DNA of 64,000 bases from Streptomyces regalis (GTDB taxonomy: Bacteria > Actinomycetota > Actinomycetes > Streptomycetales > Streptomycetaceae). The number at the start of each line of letters is the position of its first letter. Within the stretch, counting starts at the first letter, position 1. This document shows, piece after piece, positions 17,556 to 25,242 of this stretch. The stretch lies in contig NZ_LLZG01000299.1 in the NCBI RefSeq assembly GCF_001509475.1, positions 10,048 through 74,047 of the forward strand, in the 5' to 3' direction. Both the position numbers and the translations under genes were made by a program. Below the pieces are notes generated by a model. It had not been told where the DNA came from, did no database searches, and saw only the letters and a program-made list of their open reading frames with translations.

Positions 17556-17595
17556 CGCCGGGGCGGGGGATGCGCGTGACGCCCCCGCCCCGGCG
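17556..17595 (+). promoter_or_regulatory. strong intercistronic hairpin between dasA and dasB
   Basis: A perfect 14-bp GC-only inverted repeat (CGCCGGGGCGGGGG / CCCCCGCCCCGGCG) with a 12-nt loop sits in the 116-bp gap. It is well placed to stabilise the dasA message or attenuate read-through, so that binding protein exceeds permease. Confidence 0.75.
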
Positions 17596-17638
17596 ACCGC
17601 ACGCGGGTCTACGTACGTCGAGAAGAGAGATCGCGAGC

Positions 17639-18625
17639 ATGACCGTGCAGACCGAACGGCCGCCCTCCGGCCCGGTGGACGTGGCCAAAAGGGCTGAGAG
17701 CGGGCCCGCCGGACCGGGACGCCGAGCCGCGTCGCGCCTCGGCCCGCTCACCCCGTACCTTCTGCTGCTGCCGGCCTGCGCGGCCACCGTGCTGCTGCTC
17801 GGCTGGCCGCTGCTGAAGGACGTCCTGCTGTCGTTCCAGAACCTCAACATGGCGCAGCTGATCCAGCACGTCACCGAGTGGAACGGCATCGACAACTACA
17901 AGGAGGTCCTCACCGGCGAGGACTTCTGGCGCGTCACCCTGCGCTCGATCCTGTTCACGGCGGTCAACGTTGTCCTGATCATGATCCTCGGCGCCCTGGT
18001 CGGCCTGCTGCTCGCCCGCCTCGGCCGGCGGATGCGGGTCACGCTGATGATCGGGCTCGTGCTGGCCTGGGCGATGCCCGTGGTCGCCGCGACCACCGTC
18101 TACCAGTGGCTGTTCGCGCAGCGCTTCGGCGTCGTCAACTGGGTCCTGGACAAGCTGGGTTGGCACTCCATGGCCGACTACAGCTGGACCAGCAGCCAGA
18201 TGTCGACCTTCTTCGTGGTCACGGTGCTGATCGTCTGGCAGTCGATCCCGTTCGTCGCGATCAACCTGTACGCGGCCACGACCACCATCCCGAGCGAGCT
18301 CTACGAGGCCGCGTCGCTGGACGGGGCGGGCGGGTGGCAGAGCTTCACCACCGTGACGCTCCCGTTCCTGCGCCCGTTCCTCTACGCCACGACGTTCCTG
18401 GAGGTCATCTGGGTCTTCAAGGCGTTCGTGCAGGTCTTCACCATCAACGGCGGCGGCCCCGACCGGCTCACCGAGATCCTGCCCGTCTACGCCTACATCG
18501 AGGGCGTCGGCAACCAGCACTACGGCATGGGCGCGGCGATCGCCGTCCTGACCATCCTGATCCTGCTCGGCCTGACGGCCTACTACCTCAGGATCGTGCT
18601 CAAGCAAGAGGAAGAGGAGGTCTGA
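17639..18625 (+). CDS. dasB: chito-oligosaccharide ABC transporter permease DasB
   Basis: The 328-residue MalF-type permease has a basic N-terminal tail, six predicted spans, and the EAA loop (ELYEAASLDGAGGWQSFTTVTLP) that contacts the ATPase. ATG 17639 was chosen as the first start after the dasA-dasB hairpin that gives MTVQTERPPSGP. Its stop is 3 bp before dasC. Confidence 0.93.
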   Translation: MTVQTERPPSGPVDVAKRAESGPAGPGRRAASRLGPLTPYLLLLPACAATVLLLGWPLLKDVLLSFQNLNMAQLIQHVTEWNGIDNYKEVLTGEDFWRVTLRSILFTAVNVVLIMILGALVGLLLARLGRRMRVTLMIGLVLAWAMPVVAATTVYQWLFAQRFGVVNWVLDKLGWHSMADYSWTSSQMSTFFVVTVLIVWQSIPFVAINLYAATTTIPSELYEAASLDGAGGWQSFTTVTLPFLRPFLYATTFLEVIWVFKAFVQVFTINGGGPDRLTEILPVYAYIEGVGNQHYGMGAAIAVLTILILLGLTAYYLRIVLKQEEEEV

Positions 18626-18628
18626 TCG

Positions 18629-19459
18629 GTGAAGCGCTCACTCTTCGGCCGCCTGTGGCCCAACGTCACGGCCGTCGTCCTGTTCATCGGCTTCGTCTTC
18701 CCCGTGTACTGGATGTTCGCCACGGCCTTCAAACCGACCGGCGACATCATCTCCGAGGACCCGGTCTGGTTCCCGACCGACATCACCTTCGAGCACTTCA
18801 AGCGGGCGACCGGCGTCGACCACTTCTGGACGTACGTCACCAACTCGCTGATCGTCACGCTGTGCGCGGTCGTCCTGGCCCTGGTCATCGCGCTCGCGGG
18901 CTCCTTCGCCCTGGCCCGGATGCGGTTCAAGGGACGGCGCGGCTTCGTCATCGGCTTCATGCTGGCCCAGATGGCACCCTGGGAGGTGATGATCATCGCG
19001 ATGTACATGATCGTGCGGGACGCGTCGATGCTGAACAGCCTCGTGCCGCTGACGGTCTTCTACATGATGATGATCCTGCCCTTCACCATCCTGACCCTGC
19101 GCGGCTTCGTCGCCGCCGTGCCCCGGGAGCTGGAGGAGGCCGCGATGGTCGACGGCTGCACCCGCGCCCAGGCCTTCCGCAAGGTCATCCTGCCGCTGCT
19201 GGCCCCGGGCCTGATGTCCACGTCCCTGTTCGGCTTCATCACCGCATGGAATGAATTCCCCCTGGTCCTGGTGCTGAACAAGGAGACGGAGGCGCAGACC
19301 CTGCCACTGTGGCTGTCCAGCTTCCAGACCGCCTTCGGCAACGACTGGGGCGCGACGATGGCGGCGTCCTCCCTCTTCGCCATCCCGATCCTGATCCTCT
19401 TCGTCTTCCTGCAGCGCAGGGCAGTCAGCGGCCTGACGGCCGGCGCCGTGAAGGGATAA
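18629..19459 (+). CDS. dasC: chito-oligosaccharide ABC transporter permease DasC
   Basis: The 276-residue MalG-type permease has six spans and the EAA loop ELEEAAMVDGCTRAQAFRKV. Its GTG start has an AGAGGAGG ribosome site within the dasB end. It pairs with DasB to form the membrane channel. Confidence 0.93.
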   Translation: MKRSLFGRLWPNVTAVVLFIGFVFPVYWMFATAFKPTGDIISEDPVWFPTDITFEHFKRATGVDHFWTYVTNSLIVTLCAVVLALVIALAGSFALARMRFKGRRGFVIGFMLAQMAPWEVMIIAMYMIVRDASMLNSLVPLTVFYMMMILPFTILTLRGFVAAVPRELEEAAMVDGCTRAQAFRKVILPLLAPGLMSTSLFGFITAWNEFPLVLVLNKETEAQTLPLWLSSFQTAFGNDWGATMAASSLFAIPILILFVFLQRRAVSGLTAGAVKG

Positions 19460-19468
19460 CGCCACCCG

Positions 19469-20959
19469 ATGACGACATTCGCCAGCGGCACCGACACTCT
19501 GACGCGCGATGCCCTGACCGTCCTGCAGCCCGGCTTCACCGGCACCACCGCCCCCGACTGGCTGCTGCGCCGCCTCGGTGAGGGCCTTGCCTCGGTCGGC
19601 CTGTTCGGCCGCAACATTGCTACACCGGAACAACTTGCTGCCCTTACCGCCCAGTTGCGCGCCGAGCGGGACGACGTTCTGGTCGCGATCGACGAGGAGG
19701 GGGGTGATGTGACGAGGCTGGAGGTGAGGACCGGCTCCAGCTTCCCCGGCAACCACGCCCTGGGCGCGGTGGACGACGTCGAGCTGACGAGGCAGGTGGC
19801 GTCCGAACTGGGCCGCCGCCTGGCCGCTTGCGGAGTGAACCTCAACTGGGCCCCGTCGGCGGACGTGAACTCCAACCCCTCCAACCCGGTCATCGGCGTA
19901 CGCTCCTTCGGCGCCGACACCGCCCTGGTCGCCCGCCACACCGCGGCCTATGTCGCCGGCCTGCAGTCGGCGGGCGTGGCGGCCTGCACCAAACACTTCC
20001 CGGGCCACGGCGACACGGCCGTCGACTCCCACCACGCGCTCCCCCGCATCGACGCGGCCCTGGACGTGCTGTCGGACCGCGAACTCTCCCCGTTCCGCGC
20101 CGCGATCGCCGCCGGCACGAGGGCGATGATGAGCGCGCACATCCTCATCCCCGCCCTGGACCCCGACCACCCGGCGACCCTCTCCCGCCCGGTCCTGACG
20201 GACCTCCTCCGCGGCGACCTCGGCTACACCGGCCTCATCGTCACCGACGGCATGGAAATGCAGGCCATCGCCGCCACCTACGGCATCGAACGCGGCAGCG
20301 TCCTCGCCATCGCGGCCGGCGCGGACGCGATCTGCGTCGGCGGCGGCCTGGCGGACGACGAGACGGTACGCCGCCTGCGGGACGCTCTGGTCACGGCGGT
20401 CCGCTCGGGCGAGTTGCCCGAGGAACGCCTGGCGGAGGCAGCGGAACGCGTCCGCGAACTGGCCCGCTGGACGGCGACCGCGGCAGCGGCCCCGGCGGCC
20501 GGGGGCGGGGTGCGCACGGACGTGGGCCTGACTGCCGCCCGCCGCGCCCTGAAGCTGACCGCCGCCGCGGACTTCACCCCCCTCGCTGAGGCGCCCTACG
20601 TCGTCGCCTTCACCCCGGTCGCGAACATCGCCGTCGGCGACGAGACGCCCTGGGGCGTGGCGGCGGAACTGGCCCGCCTGCTCCCGGGCACGGAGACGGG
20701 CAGCTTCGCCGGGAAGGACGCGGGGCGCGAAGCACTGGGCGCGGCGGGGGACCGCCGGATCGTGGCGGTGGTCCGCGACGAACACCGGCATCCCTGGATG
20801 CAGACGGCCCTGGACGTCCTGCTGACGGCTCGCCCAGACACGATCGTCGTCGAGATGGGCGTCCCCCAGGCGGCTCCCCGCGGCACCCTCCACATCGCAA
20901 CCCACGGCGCGGCGCGTGTGTGTGGGCGCGCGGCGGCGGAGGTCATCGCGGGGAAGTAG
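19469..20959 (+). CDS. dasD: GH3 beta-N-acetylhexosaminidase DasD
   Basis: The 496-residue cytoplasmic glycoside hydrolase family 3 protein has the NagZ-type signature KHFPGHGDT (near residue 172) with its catalytic His/Asp pair. The nucleophile Asp is in TDGMEMQAI, and a C-terminal accessory domain starts near residue 355. There is no signal peptide. It starts 9 bp after dasC and so belongs to the transporter operon. It should release GlcNAc from imported chitobiose. Confidence 0.93.
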   Translation: MTTFASGTDTLTRDALTVLQPGFTGTTAPDWLLRRLGEGLASVGLFGRNIATPEQLAALTAQLRAERDDVLVAIDEEGGDVTRLEVRTGSSFPGNHALGAVDDVELTRQVASELGRRLAACGVNLNWAPSADVNSNPSNPVIGVRSFGADTALVARHTAAYVAGLQSAGVAACTKHFPGHGDTAVDSHHALPRIDAALDVLSDRELSPFRAAIAAGTRAMMSAHILIPALDPDHPATLSRPVLTDLLRGDLGYTGLIVTDGMEMQAIAATYGIERGSVLAIAAGADAICVGGGLADDETVRRLRDALVTAVRSGELPEERLAEAAERVRELARWTATAAAAPAAGGGVRTDVGLTAARRALKLTAAADFTPLAEAPYVVAFTPVANIAVGDETPWGVAAELARLLPGTETGSFAGKDAGREALGAAGDRRIVAVVRDEHRHPWMQTALDVLLTARPDTIVVEMGVPQAAPRGTLHIATHGAARVCGRAAAEVIAGK

Positions 20960-20973
20960 CCGTTACGACGAGC

Positions 20974-21009
20974 AAGGCGCCGGTCCCCCTTTCAGCGGAC
21001 CGGCGCCTT
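20974..21009 (+). terminator. terminator of the dasABCD operon
   Basis: A perfect 13-bp inverted repeat (AAGGCGCCGGTCC / GGACCGGCGCCTT) with a 10-nt loop begins 15 bp after the dasD stop. It can also serve the convergent nagB. Confidence 0.85.
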
Positions 21010-21090
21010 CAACGTCCCTAGGGGCGCGGGGCTGTATCGATATGCGGCTCCGCCGCGTGGGCGCGACCAGCCACCTACGGCCCGCAGCCC
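21010..21090. repeat. dispersed palindromic Streptomyces repeat, copy 2
   Basis: CCTAGGGGCGCGGGGCTG, a short GC palindrome, then GCGCGACCAGCCACC and GGCCCGCAGC: the inverse of the element at 1478-1531, here interrupted by TGCGGCTCCGCCGCG. It lies between two convergent operons, a usual location for this repeat. Confidence 0.6.
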
Positions 21091-21124
21091 GCAGAAAACC
21101 GAACCCGGCAGACGAAACCGCTTC

Positions 21125-21910
21125 TCAAATCCCCTGCCAATCAGGCTTGTTGGCAAACGTGTGCCGGAAGTAGTCGGCAAGCTTCAACTTGGACGCAGCC
21201 CCCTCATCCACAACAACCGTCGCATGCGGATGCAACTGCAACGCCGAGGCCGGACACACCGCAGCCACCGGCCCCTCCACAGTCGCCGCAACCGCATCCG
21301 CCTTGCCCTCCCCGGTGGCCAGCAACACCAGATGCCGAGCCTCCAGAATCGTGCCGATCCCCTGCGTGATCACGTGATGCGGCACCTGCTCGATATCCCC
21401 GTCGAAGAACCGCGCATTGTCGACCCGCGTCTGCTCCGTCAGCGTCTTGATCCGCGTCCGCGAGGCCAGCGACGAGCACGGCTCGTTGAACCCGATGTGC
21501 CCGTCCGTCCCGATCCCGAGCAACTGCAGATCGACGCCCCCGGCATCCGCCAGCGCCGCGTCATACGCCTCGCACGCCCCCTGCACGTCCTCGGCCGTAC
21601 CGTCGGGCCCCATGAACGCGTCCATCCCGATGCCGAGCGGCTCCAGCACCTCGCGCCGCAGCACCGACCGATACGACTCCGGATGCTCGGCGGGCAGCCC
21701 CACATACTCGTCCAGCTGCGCGATCCGCGCGTGGGAGACGTCCACGGCACCGGAGCGCACCTTGGCCGCGAGCGCCGCGTAGATGGGCAGCGGCGTCGAC
21801 CCGGTGGCCACGCCGAGCACGGCGTCCGGCTTGCGCCGAAGCAGCTGTGCCATGGCCTCGGCAATCAGCTCGCCACCCGCCTTGGCGTCCGGAACGATGA
21901 CAACTTCCAC
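21125..21910 (-). CDS. nagB: glucosamine-6-phosphate deaminase
   Basis: Converts GlcN-6-P to fructose-6-P and ammonia, the exit of aminosugar catabolism. The product is 261 residues from GTG 21910 (VEVVIVPDAKAGGELIAEA). Motifs: GSTPLPIY (phosphate loop), DEYVGL (catalytic Asp) and LGIGTDGHIGFNEP with the catalytic His. A dre site 53 bp upstream places it under DasR. The start at 21910 is preferred because the longer frame runs into that operator. Confidence 0.95.
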   Translation of the reverse strand: MEVVIVPDAKAGGELIAEAMAQLLRRKPDAVLGVATGSTPLPIYAALAAKVRSGAVDVSHARIAQLDEYVGLPAEHPESYRSVLRREVLEPLGIGMDAFMGPDGTAEDVQGACEAYDAALADAGGVDLQLLGIGTDGHIGFNEPCSSLASRTRIKTLTEQTRVDNARFFDGDIEQVPHHVITQGIGTILEARHLVLLATGEGKADAVAATVEGPVAAVCPASALQLHPHATVVVDEGAASKLKLADYFRHTFANKPDWQGI

Positions 21911-21962
21911 GCTGGGCCTGCCGATCTGAAGAGGGACTCGAAGGGCACCCTGAAGGGGCATG

Positions 21963-21974
21963 TGGTTTAGACCA
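21963..21974 (-). promoter_or_regulatory. dre site of nagB
   Basis: TGGTTTAGACCA, an almost perfect dyad of the DasR element, lies in the nagB/SIS-protein divergent region. Confidence 0.8.
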
Positions 21975-22135
21975 ATCTAACAGAGCGGGGCTCCGAGGCC
22001 CAGGTGAACGCAAGCCCCGTGGGCAGTTCGGGAGCCCGTCGGGCAGGCGTCATTCCCCGTCGGGGAGTGGAATGGAGACTGTCCGTCCGAAGCGACAGGC
22101 GCCGTGCGCCGCATGACGAGCGCGAGAGCAGAAGA

Positions 22136-22179
22136 CGCGCGACACGAGAGCAGGAAGCGCGCGACACGAGAGCAAGAAG
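22136..22179 (+). repeat. two tandem 22-bp repeats in the SIS-gene leader
   Basis: Two adjacent copies of CGCGCGACACGAGAGCAGGAAG differ at one base, with a degenerate third copy just before (22119-22134). They end 8 bp before the ATG of the isomerase, so the second copy supplies the ribosome site (AAGAAGG). Confidence 0.75.
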
Positions 22180-22187
22180 GGCCCCGC

Positions 22188-23276
22188 ATGACCGCCACGA
22201 CCCCGTACCCGCCCGACCCCCACGCCCCGCACATCGACCTCCCCGGCCAGATCATGGCCCGTGAGATGGCCGAACAGCCCGCCGTGCTGCGCCGGATCCT
22301 GTCCCAGGGTGCCCCCGCCGTCCGCAAGGTCGCCCAGGAGATCGCCGCCCGTGCGCCCCGCTTCGTCCTGCTCACCGCCCGCGGCACCTCCGACAACGCC
22401 GCGCTCTACGCCAAGTACCTCCTGGAGATCCGCCTCGGCCTGCCCTGCGGCCTGACCTCGATGTCGACCACCACGGCCTACGGAGCCCGCCCCGACCTCA
22501 CCGACGTCCTCGTCGTCACCGTCAGCCAGTCCGGCGGCTCCCCGGACCTCGTCGCCTCGACCCGGGCCGCCCGCGAGGCCGGTGCGATCACCCTCGCGGT
22601 GACCAACAATCCCGACTCACCGCTGGCCGACGTCTCCGAGTACCACCTCGACATCATGGCCGGACCGGAGAGGGCCCTGCCCGCCACCAAGACCTATACG
22701 GCCTCCCTTCTCACCCTGTACCTCTTCGTCGAAGGCCTGCGCGGCGGCGACGGCACCCCCGCCAAGGTGCTCCGGGACCTTGCCGGGCAACTGCTCGCCC
22801 GGCAGAACGAGGTCCGCACCCTCGCCGCCCGCTACCGCTTCGCCGAACGCATGGTGATCACCTCCCGCGGCTACGGCTACCCCACGGCCAAGGAGGCCGC
22901 CCTCAAGCTGATGGAAACCAGCTACATCCCGGCCCTCGCCTACTCCGGCGCCGACCTCCTGCACGGCCCGCTCGCCATGGTCGACAACGTCTCCCCGGTC
23001 ATCGCGGTCGTCACCGACGGCAAGGGCGGCGATGCCCTCCAGCCCGTCCTCGACCGCCTCCGCGGCCGCGGCGCCGACCTGGTCGTCATCGGCCCCCGCC
23101 ACCAGGTCGAACACGCCTCGGCCGGCTTCGTCCTGCCCACCGAGGACGTGGCCGAGGAGGTCCAGCCGATCCTGGAGATCCTCCCCCTCCAGCTCCTGGC
23201 CTACGAGGTGACCATCGCCCGAGGGCAGGACCCGGACGCGCCGCGCGCGCTGGCCAAGGTGACGGAGACACGCTGA
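22188..23276 (+). CDS. SIS-domain sugar isomerase / GlmS-like protein
   Basis: The 362-residue protein has two SIS domains (GTSDNAALYAKYLLE near residue 64; SRGYGYPTAKEAALKLMET near 225), like the isomerase half of glucosamine-6-phosphate synthase without the glutaminase half. Such stand-alone proteins act as deaminases/isomerases of aminosugar phosphates. It is divergent from nagB with a dre site between, so it probably belongs to the DasR regulon. Confidence 0.85.
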   Translation: MTATTPYPPDPHAPHIDLPGQIMAREMAEQPAVLRRILSQGAPAVRKVAQEIAARAPRFVLLTARGTSDNAALYAKYLLEIRLGLPCGLTSMSTTTAYGARPDLTDVLVVTVSQSGGSPDLVASTRAAREAGAITLAVTNNPDSPLADVSEYHLDIMAGPERALPATKTYTASLLTLYLFVEGLRGGDGTPAKVLRDLAGQLLARQNEVRTLAARYRFAERMVITSRGYGYPTAKEAALKLMETSYIPALAYSGADLLHGPLAMVDNVSPVIAVVTDGKGGDALQPVLDRLRGRGADLVVIGPRHQVEHASAGFVLPTEDVAEEVQPILEILPLQLLAYEVTIARGQDPDAPRALAKVTETR

Positions 23277-23324
23277 GCCTGGGCTGCCCAAGAGGCTGAA
23301 CCCGGACCGCTCCCGGAGGGGTTG

Positions 23325-24077
23325 CTAGGTCAGCGAGCCCCCCGTCGCGTCCACCCAGCTCCCCGTCACCCACCTCCCCGCGTCCGACGCCAGAAAGGCC
23401 ACCACGTCCGCCACATCGGCCGGCGCCCCCACCCGGCCCAGCGCCGATATCGCCTCGGCCTGGGCCCACCCGTCCTCGGTGCCGTGCAGGAACTCGGCGG
23501 TGTTGTCCGTGTCGATGATCCCCGGCGCCACCGAGTTCACGGTGATTCCGCGAGGGCCCAGCACCTTGGACAGGTCCCGGGTGAAGACGTCGAGCGCCCC
23601 CTTGGTCATGGCGTACGCCATCTTGTCCGGCATCACCGCGGTGCGTGCCAGTCCCGAGGAGATGTTGATGACCCGGCCGCCGTCCCGCAGTCGGCCGAGG
23701 CCGTGCTTGACGATGAAGTGGGGCGCCTTCACGTTCACCGCGAAGACCCTGTCGTACTCCTCCTCGTCGATCTGCCCGAGCGCCGACGACGTGCCGATCC
23801 CCGCGTTGTTGACGAGGATGTCCAGCCCGTCCGCATGCCGGTCGAACTCCTCCCACAGGGCCTCGGCGTCTCCCGGCGCTCCCAGCTCGACGCCGATCGT
23901 GAACGCCGAGCCGCCCGCCGCCTCGATCGCGGCGACCGTCTCCTTCGCCGCCGCCTCGTTCCGGCCGTAGTGCACGCCCACTCGGGCCCCGTCGTGCCCC
24001 AGCCGCTCGGCGATTCCTCGCCCGATCCCCCTGCTCGCCCCCGTGACCAGAGCCGTCCTGCCCGCAAGCGCACCCAT
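23325..24077 (-). CDS. short-chain dehydrogenase/reductase (SDR)
   Basis: The 250-residue classical SDR has the nucleotide loop TGASRGIGRG (residues ~14-23), the NNAG motif and the catalytic Ser and YxxxK (SSGLARTAVMPDKMAYAMTK). NADP use is suggested by the following basic residues. It is divergent from a TetR regulator, sharing a control region with twin operators, so it is likely induced by an unknown ligand of that TetR. Confidence 0.9.
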   Translation of the reverse strand: MGALAGRTALVTGASRGIGRGIAERLGHDGARVGVHYGRNEAAAKETVAAIEAAGGSAFTIGVELGAPGDAEALWEEFDRHADGLDILVNNAGIGTSSALGQIDEEEYDRVFAVNVKAPHFIVKHGLGRLRDGGRVINISSGLARTAVMPDKMAYAMTKGALDVFTRDLSKVLGPRGITVNSVAPGIIDTDNTAEFLHGTEDGWAQAEAISALGRVGAPADVADVVAFLASDAGRWVTGSWVDATGGSLT

Positions 24078-24101
24078 GCCGGCGCCCCCTTCACATTTCT
24101 C

Positions 24102-24161
24102 TAGCGGTCGCTACAAAAATGACCGTAGACCACCCCGCCGACATTTGTCTAGCGTCCGCTA
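24102..24161. promoter_or_regulatory. twin palindromic operators between SDR and TetR genes
   Basis: TAGCGGTCGCTA (24102-24113) and TAGCGTCCGCTA (24150-24161), each preceded by TC and followed by C/T-A-A-A, are two copies of one 12-bp palindrome 48 bp apart. The second abuts the TetR start and a TATAAA -10-like string. Confidence 0.8.
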
Positions 24162-24165
24162 TAAA

Positions 24166-24828
24166 ATGCACCCCATGGTGAGCAACAAGGTGAGCAGCAA
24201 GGAGAGCGAGGAGACCGGGGCGAAGGCCCGCCCGGCGGCCAAACCCCGCGGCCGCCCACGCTCCTTCGACCGCGAGACGGCGCTGGAGAAGGCGATCCTC
24301 GCGTTCTGGGAGCACGGCTACGAGGCGACCTCCGTCTCCGATCTCACGCGCGTCATGGACATCGGCGCCCCCAGCCTGTACTCCGCCTTCGGTGACAAGC
24401 AGTCGCTCTTCGAAGAGGTCGTCCGCGAGTACGGCGTGCGCTACGGCTCCTTCGCCGATCGAGCCCTCGCCGAGGAGTCCACAGCCTGCGCCGCCGTGGC
24501 GCGGATGCTGCGCGAGGCCGCCGCGGAGTACACCGATCCGGCCCACCCGTACGGCTGTCTCGTCGTGCATGCGGCGACCAACTGCTCGACGCCCGAGGTG
24601 GAGCAGTCGCTGCGGGGCCGGCGCAACGCCAGCATCGCCGCCATCCGGAGCCGTATAGAAGCGGACATCGCCACAGGCGCACTCCCGCCCGACATCGACG
24701 CCGCCGCGCTCGCCCGGCACGCCGGCGCGATGATCCAGGGCATGTCACAACAGGCGCGCGACGGGGCGAGCCGGGAGGAACTGGAGGCGCTCGCGGAAAT
24801 TGCCATGGCCAACTGGCCCCGCACATGA
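24166..24828 (+). CDS. TetR/AcrR-family regulator
   Basis: This ~220-residue regulator has a Lys/Arg-rich N-terminal tail, an HTH at residues ~35-80 (ALEKAILAFWEHGYEATSVS, APSLYSAFGDKQSLF) and a C-terminal ligand domain with a Cys (NCSTPEVEQ). ATG 24166 or 24175 are both possible starts. It most likely represses itself and the divergent SDR gene through the twin TAGCG palindromes. Confidence 0.88.
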   Translation: MHPMVSNKVSSKESEETGAKARPAAKPRGRPRSFDRETALEKAILAFWEHGYEATSVSDLTRVMDIGAPSLYSAFGDKQSLFEEVVREYGVRYGSFADRALAEESTACAAVARMLREAAAEYTDPAHPYGCLVVHAATNCSTPEVEQSLRGRRNASIAAIRSRIEADIATGALPPDIDAAALARHAGAMIQGMSQQARDGASREELEALAEIAMANWPRT

Positions 24829-24948
24829 ACCCACACGGGTTAGGCTGCGTGGTGGATACCAGGGCGTCCTAGTGGTTCTCCAACTGGTCCGGCGCCCGCA
24901 AGGAAAGCGCCAACAATAAACAGCCTCCAACGCATGGACACACCGGAG

Positions 24949-24960
24949 TGGTCTAGTCCA
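24949..24960. promoter_or_regulatory. isolated dre site upstream of the kinase
   Basis: AG-TGGTCTAGTCCA-CA: the same core as the dasR-proximal dre and a near-perfect dyad. It lies 120 bp after the TetR stop and 283 bp before the kinase start, not next to any known aminosugar gene. Confidence 0.7.
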
Positions 24961-24998
24961 CAATGCGAAGGAGTGCGTAGGAGAAGAACGCACCGACT

Positions 24999-25025
24999 TC
25001 CGTCTTCCCCGCACAGGAAGACGGA
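24999..25025 (+). other. 10-bp hairpin downstream of the isolated dre
   Basis: TCCGTCTTCC / GGAAGACGGA with a 7-nt loop, perfect pairing; not followed by T-run. It begins 39 bp after the dre site. Confidence 0.6.
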
Positions 25026-25242
25026 CCGAGGAACCGGAGCTCTCTGCCCTGACTGCCCCGGCTCCTCATCCTTCGGCCGACTGGGACCGCACACCCCACG
25101 GCCGATGTTGCTCCGGGCTGCGGTGCCGGGAGGGTTGAGGGTCCCTCCCAGGCGCCGCGGCCCGCGGGTGTTTCCGGCCCCCGCAGCCCGTTGAAGTGGC
25201 TGATTTCGAGTCATGTCCGTACCGCCAGGTACGCTCGGCCAC

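Larger units (their letters stand above)
24829..25242. other. 414-bp gene-free region with dre site and hairpins
   Basis: No convincing protein gene on either strand. It contains a dre site (24949-24960), a 10-bp perfect hairpin (24999-25025), a GAGG..CCGG / CCGG..CCTC stem near 25026-25067 and a GGGAGGG/CCCTCCC hairpin near 25128-25149. It may hold a long leader of the kinase gene or a small RNA. Confidence 0.5.
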
